A model generated the notes under the pieces. That model did not search any database. It was not told the DNA's origin and saw nothing but the letters and a program-made list of their open reading frames with translations. Positions 54,366 to 62,628 of a stretch of DNA of 64,000 nt are shown one piece after another; position 1 is the first letter of the stretch, and the number at the start of each line of letters is the position of its first letter. This stretch comes from MPNP01 sp963668325 (GTDB lineage: Bacteria > Pseudomonadota > Alphaproteobacteria > Rhodobacterales > Rhodobacteraceae). Made by a program: the position numbers and the translations under genes. Location of the stretch: NCBI GenBank assembly GCA_963668325.1, contig OY764222.1:3100001-3164000 (forward strand), in the 5' to 3' direction.

Positions 54366-54446
54366 CGGGGATCCCCCGGAAACCTCATCCAATTGCTCCT
54401 TTGAAAGTTCTTTTTCCAATTCGGGCTTTGACTTGTTCTCTCCCAT
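54357..54446 (-). pseudogene. 5' fragment of double-glycine leader peptide precursor gene
   Basis: Thirty codons from ATG at 54446, preceded by an excellent AACGGAGG ribosome site. The peptide starts MGENKSKPELEK and continues ELSKEQLDEVSGG-SPAPG. The L-S-x-x-E-L-x-x-V-S-G-G pattern is a classical double-glycine leader cut by C39 peptidases, expected after Gly25. At present the frame runs six codons into the insertion (LSMYHT) and stops, giving a 36-residue leader-only product. With the 3' fragment it makes a 59-residue precursor: leader of 25 and core of 34 residues. It is on the same strand and directly upstream of the NHLM export genes. The core has no Cys and no modification enzyme is nearby, so the mature product may be unmodified. 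Confidence 0.88.
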
Positions 54447-54484
54447 TTTTTCCTCCGTTAACTTCTATTAAAAACAATGTGGTA

Positions 54485-54517
54485 ACAAACAATAACATAG
54501 AAGTTATTGTTTGTCAA
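54485..54517 (-). promoter_or_regulatory. Promoter with overlapping dyad upstream of the leader peptide gene
   Basis: On the minus strand TTGACA (54517-54512) and TATTGT (54494-54489) are separated by exactly 17 bases. This predicts a transcript start about 36 bases before the ATG at 54446. A perfect 12-bp inverted repeat, ACAAACAATAAC with GTTATTGTTTGT around a six-base loop (54485-54514), covers the promoter, as an operator would. The related string GTAACAAACAAT is present just before the HlyD-like start (near 47166). The binding protein is unknown. Confidence 0.65.
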
Positions 54518-54735
54518 AAAAAGACTTCGCTCTGACTGACGATCAAACAAGCCGTTATATTTTTATGTCAATGAAATTTCGTACTATAACTCACAACAAT
54601 AAAAACACAAACCAATACTGGTCCCTGTGATTTAATATTATTGTAGATTGCAGGTTACAAACTGCCAGCTATTGTCTGAATTCAAATTTACAGGGCTTCA
54701 ATAAAGAAATTCCTCATGCTGATTATACCCGAAAT

Positions 54736-56352
54736 TTACATTATTGAGGCTTCCACCAATCTTTTCGTGTAGGACGTTTTGGGTCTAGCCAATACATCTT
54801 CTGTAAACCCTTTCTCAACCACCTTTCCATGTTGCATTACCAGAACCTTGTGGCACAGAGCCTTCACAACCTTCAAGTCATGACTGATAAAAATAAAACT
54901 CAATTTATGCTTTCTTCTCAGTTTCCTCAGCAGATCAATAATCTGAGCCTGAATGGAAAGATCCAAGGCTGAAGTTGGTTCATCCAGAAGGATAAATTTT
55001 GGTTTCAATACCATAGCCCTGGCTATTGCAATCCTTTGTCGTTGTCCACCTGAAAACTCATTGGGAAAACGATCCATGACATTTGCTTCCATTTGTACAT
55101 CGTTCAGAGCATCCTTGATTAAGGATTCCCTTTCCTTATTGGAGTTTCCTATATTGTTTACGATCAGTCCCTCAGCTATAATTTGCCGGATTATCATTCT
55201 TGGATTCAGGGAAGAGAACGGATCCTGGAATACGACCTGGAGATCAGGCCGCAATGGGCGCATTTCCCTACGACTCAACTGATCGATCCTATTTCCGCCA
55301 AATGTTATAGTGCCACCTGTTGAAGGTTGTAGTCTGATCAAGGACATGCCAAGGGTCGACTTGCCCGAACCACTTTCACCAACGATACCAAGGGTTTCAC
55401 CTTCATGTACGGCAAGAGAAATATCATCAACTGCAACCAGATCCAATTTCTTCCGGTTAATAAAACTACCATGCTTGATTGAAAAAACAGTTCGCATGGA
55501 ATCACCCCTGAGGACTTCCTGGGCTGATGCAGGAACAGGATCAGGTGTACCAGATGGTTCGCTAGCAATAAGATGCTTGGTATAAGGGTGCTGGGGGTTT
55601 TTAAAAACCTCATCAGTATCCCCCGTTTCCAGGATCTCTCCATAGCGCATGACACAAACTCGATTAGAATTCTTTCTAACCACCCCCAAATCATGGGTTA
55701 TGAGGATCATCGCCATCCCATGGGATTTCTGTAGTTCCTTGAGAAGAAGAAGGATTTCTGATTGGACGGTAACATCTAATGCCGTCGTAGGCTCATCAGC
55801 AATCAACAAGTCAGGTTCATTGGCTAGGGCCATGGCTATCATAACCCTTTGTCGTTGCCCACCGGATAATTGATGAGGGTACTGGGTTACCCGGGCCTCA
55901 GGCTCAGGTATTTGTACTTCCTCAAATAAACTGATTACTTTCTTCAATGCTTCCTTTTTGGATAATTTGTTGTGCTTAAGGATTATTTCTGCCACCTGAT
56001 CCCCTACCCTGTAAACGGGGTTCAAACTGGTCAGGGGCTCCTGAAAAATCATGGTAATATCGTTCCCACGGATCTTCTGCATTTCGATTTCTGGAAGTGT
56101 TCGAAGATTGATTCCCTTAAACCAGACCTCGGTTTCCTTTCCAAGAGTGGCATTCTCAGCCAGCATCTGCATTATCGCCCTTGCAGTGACTGATTTGCCC
56201 GAACCGCTCTCGCCCACAATAGCCAATGTTTCACCCTTTTTGACATGAAAACTGTTATTTTTAACCGCATGAACAGCGCCACCGATGATCCTGAAATCAA
56301 CCGTCACATTTTTGACATCCAAAAGGGCATTGTCCTGAGCTTGGTTAACCAT
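54736..56352 (-). CDS. Fused family-5 ABC importer ATPase (DppD-DppF-like)
   Basis: A 538-residue protein with two ABC ATPase domains. The first has Walker A GESGSGKSVTARA, signature LSGGQRQRVMIAMAL and LLIADEPTTALDVTV; the second has GESGSGKSTLGMS, FSGGQRQRIAIARAM and ILLDEPTSALDLS. Each domain carries the C-terminal extension typical of oligopeptide-type ATPases. It powers the adjacent permeases. The fusion is common in alphaproteobacterial importers for peptides or glycosides. The start overlaps the upstream permease by eight bases. It lies upstream of the leader peptide promoter on the same strand; no clear terminator separates them. Confidence 0.94.
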   Translation of the reverse strand: MVNQAQDNALLDVKNVTVDFRIIGGAVHAVKNNSFHVKKGETLAIVGESGSGKSVTARAIMQMLAENATLGKETEVWFKGINLRTLPEIEMQKIRGNDITMIFQEPLTSLNPVYRVGDQVAEIILKHNKLSKKEALKKVISLFEEVQIPEPEARVTQYPHQLSGGQRQRVMIAMALANEPDLLIADEPTTALDVTVQSEILLLLKELQKSHGMAMILITHDLGVVRKNSNRVCVMRYGEILETGDTDEVFKNPQHPYTKHLIASEPSGTPDPVPASAQEVLRGDSMRTVFSIKHGSFINRKKLDLVAVDDISLAVHEGETLGIVGESGSGKSTLGMSLIRLQPSTGGTITFGGNRIDQLSRREMRPLRPDLQVVFQDPFSSLNPRMIIRQIIAEGLIVNNIGNSNKERESLIKDALNDVQMEANVMDRFPNEFSGGQRQRIAIARAMVLKPKFILLDEPTSALDLSIQAQIIDLLRKLRRKHKLSFIFISHDLKVVKALCHKVLVMQHGKVVEKGFTEDVLARPKTSYTKRLVEASIM

Positions 56353-57484
56353 GGCTGTGAGGGTCCATCGCGTCTCTCAAACCATCACCACAGGCATTAA
56401 AGGCAAGAACAGTTAATATGATCATCCCTACTGGCGACATCATCCATGGAGCAGCAGCAAAAGATTGAAAATCCAGAATCTGGTTAAGCATTACACCCCA
56501 ACTGACCATTGGTGGTTGCACACCAACGCCCAGAAAAGAGAGAAAACTTTCCAACAGGATAACTTCAGGAAGCTGAAACGTTGACCAGACAATTAGGTGG
56601 GAAGAAATATTGGGGGCGACATGACGCAAGAGAATTCTGCCATTAGATGCCCCAACTGCCTCAGCAGCACGAACATATTCAAGGCTTCGCATGGAAAGTA
56701 CCTTCCCCCGCACTTCTCGGGATAAATCCGCCCAACGAAGCAAAAACAGTATACCTGCAAACATGATAAATATCATTACAGGATCTGCCCTTCGAGGCAA
56801 TATTGCTGTTAAGGCCAGGTAGAGAGGCAAATCTGGGAAGGCTTTGAAAAACTCAACAATTCTTTGGACCACAAGGTCATACATACCGCCAAAGAAACCG
56901 GCACTCATACCCACAAGGGAACCAACAATCAACGCCGAAATAACAACTAGAACACCCATCAATAAGGATACTCTTGTCCCCCAAATCATTCGTGAGAATA
57001 CATCCCTGCCTAGATTGTCCGACCCCAATAAAAAAATTCTATACTCACCATCGGTGCCGAAAAGATGGATATTGGATTTTATACCCAGGAAAGACCATTC
57101 ACTCCCTCGAACAAAAAATCTGATTACGCTTTTCTGCTCAGGATCTGGAATAAATTTAATCTCAAAAGTATTGGGATCCATTTCTTCAGCAAAACCATAG
57201 ATAAAAGGTCTTTGGAAGCCGTTTTCTGAATCATAAAACTTAATCAGTTGCGGTGGTGAATATAAAACCTTCCTATCACCTGACTGGGCATCGTATGGGG
57301 CAATAAAACCTGCAAATAAGGCTGTGAAAATGATGAGTGCACTGATGATGAAGCCCATCATGCCATAGGGATTTCTGATGAATCTCCTTCTGACTAATTG
57401 CCAATAGGTGAGGGAGTGTGAAACCTTGGCCTCGGCATGCAGACTCTCTGGTGCAATAGGTGGTACGGAAGCTGGTTCTGCCAT
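56345..57484 (-). CDS. Family-5 ABC importer permease (DppC-like)
   Basis: A 379-residue inner-membrane permease. An N-terminal helix (GFIISALIIFTALFAGFIAP) precedes a periplasmic segment of about 120 residues and five further helices. The EAA loop ARAxGxSxxRI-type motif appears as RAAEAVGASNGRILLRHVAPN. LGSDNLGRDVFSRMIWGTRVS is the hallmark of DppC/OppC. The start overlaps the stop of the DppB-like gene by one base. Confidence 0.93.
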   Translation of the reverse strand: MAEPASVPPIAPESLHAEAKVSHSLTYWQLVRRRFIRNPYGMMGFIISALIIFTALFAGFIAPYDAQSGDRKVLYSPPQLIKFYDSENGFQRPFIYGFAEEMDPNTFEIKFIPDPEQKSVIRFFVRGSEWSFLGIKSNIHLFGTDGEYRIFLLGSDNLGRDVFSRMIWGTRVSLLMGVLVVISALIVGSLVGMSAGFFGGMYDLVVQRIVEFFKAFPDLPLYLALTAILPRRADPVMIFIMFAGILFLLRWADLSREVRGKVLSMRSLEYVRAAEAVGASNGRILLRHVAPNISSHLIVWSTFQLPEVILLESFLSFLGVGVQPPMVSWGVMLNQILDFQSFAAAPWMMSPVGMIILTVLAFNACGDGLRDAMDPHSHG

Positions 57485-58518
57485 TAGCTTTTGGCTTCCA
57501 TGGTTGCCTGACGAACTCTTGGATCAAGCAGGGCCAGCAATAGATCGGCAACTAAATTTCCAATAACGATAATTACGGCGATAATCATGAATATGGCCGC
57601 TATAACCAGCATGTCCCTGGTGGCGATTGATCCTAGTATCAGCGGGCCAATCGTCGGGATTCCCAATACTATGGCTATTTCCAACTCACCCTTGATCATG
57701 TAGTCAAACCTGGTTCCCATATTCATGATTACGGGATGTAGAGCATTTGGTATGGCATGAAGAAAAATCACCTGTCGGCGGGAAAGACCCTTGGCCCTTG
57801 CTGTTTCAACATATTGCGAGTTCATCACATCAAGGAGATTGCCTCGCATCATCCTGAGAGTGTAGGCTTGCCCGGCCCAAATTGAAATAAACAATATTGG
57901 CCAGACATGTTTGAAAAAATCCCAAAGTTTTCCAAAACTCCAATAGTCCTGAATAACATAGTTGGGTGAATTCAAAGCCCCGATATAAGGGGAATGCCAT
58001 ACAAATGCCAAGAAATACAAAATAACCAGGGCCATGACAAATTTTGGAATAACAATCCCTAAAAACGCAATGACAGTTGATAATGTATCGCCAAGTTTGT
58101 ACTGATTCATGGCTGCATAAATCCCTAAGGCAGCACCTATGAATTGTCCAACAATTAGCGTGATAATGGCGATGCCAATGGATCGTGGAAGGCGGTTGCC
58201 AATAACCTCAGTTACCGGTTGGCTGTGGAAAAAGGAATAACCGAAATCCCAAGAGGTAACGATCCCCTTGATCCACAGATAATATTGAATCCAGACCGGT
58301 TTATCCAAGCCCAATTCAGCTCGTAAAGCATCAGCCTGTGGTTGAAGTTCAGTTCGAGTTTGGCCGGTCTGGGCCATAGTTTGGGATAGCCATAAATCGA
58401 CATAATCTCCTGGGATGGCTAAAATCAGACCAAAAGATACAATTGAAATGCCAATCAATAGGGGTATAGTCGCTAAAATCCGTTGTAGCAGAAAATAAAC
58501 CAATCCCATTCCGGGCAA
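57484..58518 (-). CDS. Family-5 ABC importer permease (DppB-like)
   Basis: A 344-residue inner-membrane permease with six helices. The N-terminus LLQRILATIPLLIGISIVSF and the periplasmic ADALRAELGLDKPVWIQYYL segment are diagnostic for DppB/OppB. The EAA motif is YVETARAKGLSRRQVIFLHAIPNA. The frame opens at 58518; Met4 (MGLVYFLLQR) is an equally good start. It follows the binding protein gene after a hairpin. Confidence 0.93.
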   Translation of the reverse strand: MPGMGLVYFLLQRILATIPLLIGISIVSFGLILAIPGDYVDLWLSQTMAQTGQTRTELQPQADALRAELGLDKPVWIQYYLWIKGIVTSWDFGYSFFHSQPVTEVIGNRLPRSIGIAIITLIVGQFIGAALGIYAAMNQYKLGDTLSTVIAFLGIVIPKFVMALVILYFLAFVWHSPYIGALNSPNYVIQDYWSFGKLWDFFKHVWPILFISIWAGQAYTLRMMRGNLLDVMNSQYVETARAKGLSRRQVIFLHAIPNALHPVIMNMGTRFDYMIKGELEIAIVLGIPTIGPLILGSIATRDMLVIAAIFMIIAVIIVIGNLVADLLLALLDPRVRQATMEAKS

Positions 58519-58545
58519 ATCCTCCGTGCATGCTTAGAGCATTAA

Positions 58546-58574
58546 TCAAAAGGGGTGGTAGCAACCACCCCTTT
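58546..58574 (-). terminator. Hairpin between binding-protein and permease genes
   Basis: AAGGGGTGG and CCACCCCTT pair around TAGCAA, and the minus-strand side is followed by TTTTGATTAAT. Such a structure after the binding-protein gene usually causes partial termination or protects its message, giving excess binding protein over permease. Confidence 0.65.
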
Positions 58575-58583
58575 GAAGTTATT

Positions 58584-60608
58584 TTAGTTCGGTATCGTAC
58601 CTGGCAAAAGTTCTTCCAATTGGTCATCACTGGCAACCCAAAGTCGCTCACGGATAACATTATCCTCAGCCCAATTGAACATGAATACCGGAGTTCCCGG
58701 ATGTGCATTCTTTATCCTTTTGTTGATAAGCAATGCTGCCGGGGCCTGAACAGTACCAATGGTGTAAACGTTTTCAGTCCAATTTTTCTGAATAACGTTA
58801 ACCGCTGCCTGTGCCTCAGCTGGATCCCATGTTTCCTGGAAGGAATTCACAGCATCCGCCATTTCCTGCTCCCAATCAAACAGATTACGGTTACCATCGC
58901 CATCAACTGGATGCCAGTCGGGACAATTTGCCGAAATTGCAACATAGTCACAAGTCTGACGGGTAGGAATGATCCAGTGGTGCCGACGTTCGATCATGTT
59001 GAAATTGCCTGAATCAGCAACGGGTTCGATTTCATCAACAGTTCTTGGTAGAATGCTGATGCCAAGCTCGCCCCACATTGATACGATAGCATCAACCTGT
59101 TTCTTGTCGGTTGGCTCGGTTGTATCGTAGACAAGATCAATTTCCGCATCAGCTCCGGTTTCGGGAAGATTCCTTATCCCATTGCCATCGGTATCCACTA
59201 CACCCAAGGCATCAAGCATTGCTGCTGCCTTTTCTGGATTATAGCCATAATAGACAGTTGATTCTGCGTCATAGTAGGGTGAACCAATTGAAAAACCTCC
59301 CGGGAAGGGGTGGCTGAAAGGTCCTCTTGCTATAGATTGGCCAATTGTTTCCCGATCAAGTCCGTGGCTCAATGCAATACGGAAATCCTTGTTTCGGAAC
59401 AACCCACGCAATTCTCGGTCGATGTCATCCTCGACGCCAACAGTTTCCGACAGGTTAAGTTCAACCTCCCAAGCAAGGACACGTACACCAAAGTTGGCTT
59501 GGACAGGAGAATCTGGATCCTGACTTTGCTTCAAGGCTTCGACATAGTTACCCGGATTTTCCATATTCGAGAAATCACCTGTTCCAGCCACAGCCTGAGT
59601 TGTACGGTCAGACCAGGTTGAAAGTTTGAAGTGCATCTCGTTCATATAAGGAAGTTGATTACCTGCTTCATCGACCTTGAAATAATAAGGATTTCTCCGC
59701 ATTATGACCAATTCATCAGGCCTAAGTTCAACCGGAACCCAGGCACCAAGAACCGGTGTTGGAACCATATCAGCCGGTTGGGCTTGTCGATAAGATTCAT
59801 AGGTCGCATCACTATTATATTTGGGGTGTTTATCCTTCAGGACATGGCTTGGACCAGGACAGCCTTGAATATAGGCAAGTGATTCTACCCTGGCTGGTCC
59901 TTGGGGCTTGGTAAATACAAACTTGAAGTTATAATCGTCGATTACCTCAAGGGATGTACCCTCTCCCATACCATCCATTGACATCCATGCTGATACATCA
60001 GGGTCCTGGACATTGTCTTCCCACCAGAATTCAATATCCGCAGTATCAAAAGGATCTCCATCCGACCATCTTACACCTTCCACCAGGTTTAAGGTGAGTT
60101 CGGTTCGACTGTCATTCCAATCCCAGCTTTTTGCAAGATTTGGCAATGGACCGGTTTGATCCTCTGACTTGATCTGCCATAGAGGTCCGACACGAACCAG
60201 ACATTCCTGGGCGGCCATGTTGATTCCACCCCATCCTTGATGCTGTCCGGCCATCCAGTTCCAACCTTCAGGTCGACCACCGATCACATGTCGGAAAACT
60301 CCTCCATACTCACCGATACCGTCTACCATCGCGCCTTCAAGGAAAACCAACGGCTCGGATGGTAATCTTTCCTCAACAGGCGGAAGTTGTCCAGTAGCTA
60401 CCATTTCCGCCATAAAGGCTGGTTCAGAATATGAATCCAGGGCTTTATAGGTTTGTAACTCATCTCTGCCCAAAGGTTCATATTCCAAATTGGAAAGACT
60501 TTGCTCCTCGGGTAGCATATCTGCTGAATTAACAGCTGTGCCCCCCCCTGCAATTATACCAGCTGACAATATTGCCATTGATACATTTTTACTTAATGTA
60601 TTCATCAA
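58584..60608 (-). CDS. Family-5 extracellular solute-binding protein (oligopeptide or glycoside type)
   Basis: A 674-residue periplasmic binding protein with a signal peptide (SMAILSAGIIAGGGTAVNSA). The SBP_bac_5 pattern is visible in LAKSWDWNDSRTELTLNLVEG, VRWSDGDPFDTADIEFWWED and the IALSHGLDRETIGQSIARG segment. It serves the downstream permeases and ATPase. Large family-5 binding proteins include rhizobial AgpA, used for alpha-galactosides, and the divergent GH4 gene makes a glycoside ligand plausible. That ligand is inferred from neighbours. A peptide ligand cannot be ruled out. Confidence 0.92.
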   Translation of the reverse strand: MMNTLSKNVSMAILSAGIIAGGGTAVNSADMLPEEQSLSNLEYEPLGRDELQTYKALDSYSEPAFMAEMVATGQLPPVEERLPSEPLVFLEGAMVDGIGEYGGVFRHVIGGRPEGWNWMAGQHQGWGGINMAAQECLVRVGPLWQIKSEDQTGPLPNLAKSWDWNDSRTELTLNLVEGVRWSDGDPFDTADIEFWWEDNVQDPDVSAWMSMDGMGEGTSLEVIDDYNFKFVFTKPQGPARVESLAYIQGCPGPSHVLKDKHPKYNSDATYESYRQAQPADMVPTPVLGAWVPVELRPDELVIMRRNPYYFKVDEAGNQLPYMNEMHFKLSTWSDRTTQAVAGTGDFSNMENPGNYVEALKQSQDPDSPVQANFGVRVLAWEVELNLSETVGVEDDIDRELRGLFRNKDFRIALSHGLDRETIGQSIARGPFSHPFPGGFSIGSPYYDAESTVYYGYNPEKAAAMLDALGVVDTDGNGIRNLPETGADAEIDLVYDTTEPTDKKQVDAIVSMWGELGISILPRTVDEIEPVADSGNFNMIERRHHWIIPTRQTCDYVAISANCPDWHPVDGDGNRNLFDWEQEMADAVNSFQETWDPAEAQAAVNVIQKNWTENVYTIGTVQAPAALLINKRIKNAHPGTPVFMFNWAEDNVIRERLWVASDDQLEELLPGTIPN

Positions 60609-60786
60609 TTCTCCCTTCTAATCAATTCTTGATATTTTTGACTTGGCCGCATGATTAAAATTATTTCAAAACCAAGTTGGCTGGGATTATAACCTTACCC
60701 ATGCAGATGAGAGAAAAAAATACAAAACCTTGAAAATATTGTCAATATTCCCGGACCAGAAATTTTAATTTTGGAACTTCAAAATA

Positions 60787-61170
60787 TTATTCTTTAAGTT
60801 TGATGATTTCTGCTTCCGGTATCCACCGGGAATATATTTTTTCCTGTCCTGCCTGCCAGGCTTTGGCAAACCTATGAACACCATCAAGAATCATGACCTT
60901 GCTTTTATTTTGAAAGATTTCTAAAGGATATTCCAGACTAGACCTGATAATTCTATTGGATTCCTTTGGGAATTTTGCTGGTTCTTCCAATACCTCTCTG
61001 GGAGTAACTGAATAGGGTATTCCCTTGTTGTCTGGCCAAATGGGTACATCAAGATGCCAAACCAGAACTTTCATCTTTACCTCCACGATTGGTAATTCAA
61101 GGGACCATAGTTTATTCACATCCCAATCTATGGAATACCAATACTTTTCAACTATTTCTGGCTTTTTCAT
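60787..61170 (-). CDS. Small ParB/sulfiredoxin-fold-like hypothetical protein
   Basis: A 127-residue soluble protein. MILDGVHRFAKAWQAGQEK resembles the G-H/V-H-R motif of ParB/Srx-like domains (D-G-x-H-R-x-x-A), which bind or hydrolyse nucleotides. The N-terminus is Trp-rich. It sits between the binding protein gene and the GH4 gene, on the minus strand, and is probably independent of both. No specific function can be given. Confidence 0.55.
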   Translation of the reverse strand: MKKPEIVEKYWYSIDWDVNKLWSLELPIVEVKMKVLVWHLDVPIWPDNKGIPYSVTPREVLEEPAKFPKESNRIIRSSLEYPLEIFQNKSKVMILDGVHRFAKAWQAGQEKIYSRWIPEAEIIKLKE

Positions 61171-61245
61171 TTTTTCAAAAGTGTTTGTATTTTTGTAATC
61201 CTACCAATCTGATATGAAAAAAGAATCTTTTCAAAGAGTTAACTA

Positions 61246-62598
61246 ATGACAAATTTACCCAAAATAGCCTTCATTGGAGCTGGTTCTACAGTTTTCCTAA
61301 AAAACCTCATCGGTGATGTTCTGATACAAAAACAGCTCCAAAATGCCCATATTTCCTTAATGGATATTGACCCATCCCGCCTGGAGGATGCCTACCATCT
61401 GACTGGAAAAATCATTTCGACTTTAAATATTTCGGCAACAGTTTCCAAACATCTGGACCAAAGAGAAGCCCTGGATGGAGCAGATTTTGTCATCGTGGCC
61501 TTTCAGATTGGTGGATATGAACCCTGCACAATCAATGATTTTGAAATTCCCAAGAAATATGGTCTGCGACAGACCATCGGTGATACCTTGGGTATTGGCG
61601 GTATTATGAGGGGCATCAGAACAGCCCCACATCTGCTCAGTATCTGCCAAGATATGACTGAGTTATGCCCCGAGGCAATCATGTTACAATATGTTAATCC
61701 GATGGTTATCAATTGTTGGGCCCTATCTTCTCTATATCCAAAGATTAACGTTGTAGGCCTGTGCCATTCTGTGCAGGGAACAGCCAAGGATCTGGCAGAC
61801 GATTTAGACATACCGATGGATTCAATACGTTTCAAATGTGCTGGCATCAATCATATGGCTTTCTACCTTAGTTTCGAAGAAGTCCTAAAAGATGGAACTT
61901 ACAGGGATCTTTATCCCACCCTAATGTCAGGATACAAAAAAGGGGACATTCCAAAACCAAATTCCTGGAATCCTCGCTGTCCAAATTTTGTTCGATATGA
62001 AATGATGAAACGATTGGGTTATTTTGTAACTGAAAGTTCCGAACATTTTGCCGAATATGTTCCATGGTTTATCAAAGATGGAAGGTCCGATCTTCTTGAA
62101 AAATTTCAAATCCCTCTGGATGAATATTTGGTCAGGTGTGAGGAACAAATCGACAAATGGAAGGCACAGTCAGAGTCTTATCGTGGTAACAACCCTATCG
62201 AATTGAACCCGAGCCATGAATATGCATCTGATATTATCAACTCAGTGTGGACCGGTGATCCTTCGGTGATTTATGGCAATGTACCCAATAACAATCTGAT
62301 AACCAATTTGCCTGATGATTGTATTGTTGAGGTTCCCTGTTTGATGGACCGAAATGGGATACAACCGGTTCAAATTGGACAGCTACCCATCCAACTCGCT
62401 GCCCTGATCAGGACCAACCTCAATGTCCAGGAACTAACAGTCAAGGCTATAGTGGATGAAAATCGGGAACACATATTTCATGCGGCCATGATGGATCCTC
62501 ACACGGCAGCCGAACTTGATCTTCAACAAATTTGGGATATGGTTGATGAATTGCTTAAAGTTCATGGCGAATGGATGCCAGAATGGGCAAGGGGTTAA
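61246..62598 (+). CDS. GH4-family glycosidase (alpha-galactosidase/alpha-glucosidase MelA type)
   Basis: A 450-residue NAD- and metal-dependent glycosidase of family GH4, which cleaves by a redox-elimination mechanism. NAD binding is at IAFIGAGSTVFLKNL (residues 8-22), the conserved N-P-M in QYVNPMVINCW (149-159), and metal ligands Cys173 in GLCHSVQG and His203 in AGINHMAFYLS. The G-D-T-x-G-I-G-G-I-M-R-G-I-R-T-A segment favours the MelA/alpha-galactosidase-like branch, with alpha-galacturonidase or alpha-glucosidase as alternatives. It diverges from the family-5 importer and probably acts on sugars brought in by it. Confidence 0.9.
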   Translation: MTNLPKIAFIGAGSTVFLKNLIGDVLIQKQLQNAHISLMDIDPSRLEDAYHLTGKIISTLNISATVSKHLDQREALDGADFVIVAFQIGGYEPCTINDFEIPKKYGLRQTIGDTLGIGGIMRGIRTAPHLLSICQDMTELCPEAIMLQYVNPMVINCWALSSLYPKINVVGLCHSVQGTAKDLADDLDIPMDSIRFKCAGINHMAFYLSFEEVLKDGTYRDLYPTLMSGYKKGDIPKPNSWNPRCPNFVRYEMMKRLGYFVTESSEHFAEYVPWFIKDGRSDLLEKFQIPLDEYLVRCEEQIDKWKAQSESYRGNNPIELNPSHEYASDIINSVWTGDPSVIYGNVPNNNLITNLPDDCIVEVPCLMDRNGIQPVQIGQLPIQLAALIRTNLNVQELTVKAIVDENREHIFHAAMMDPHTAAELDLQQIWDMVDELLKVHGEWMPEWARG

Positions 62599-62628
62599 CA
62601 GGAATATACAGGCCATTGGTTTTGTAAA

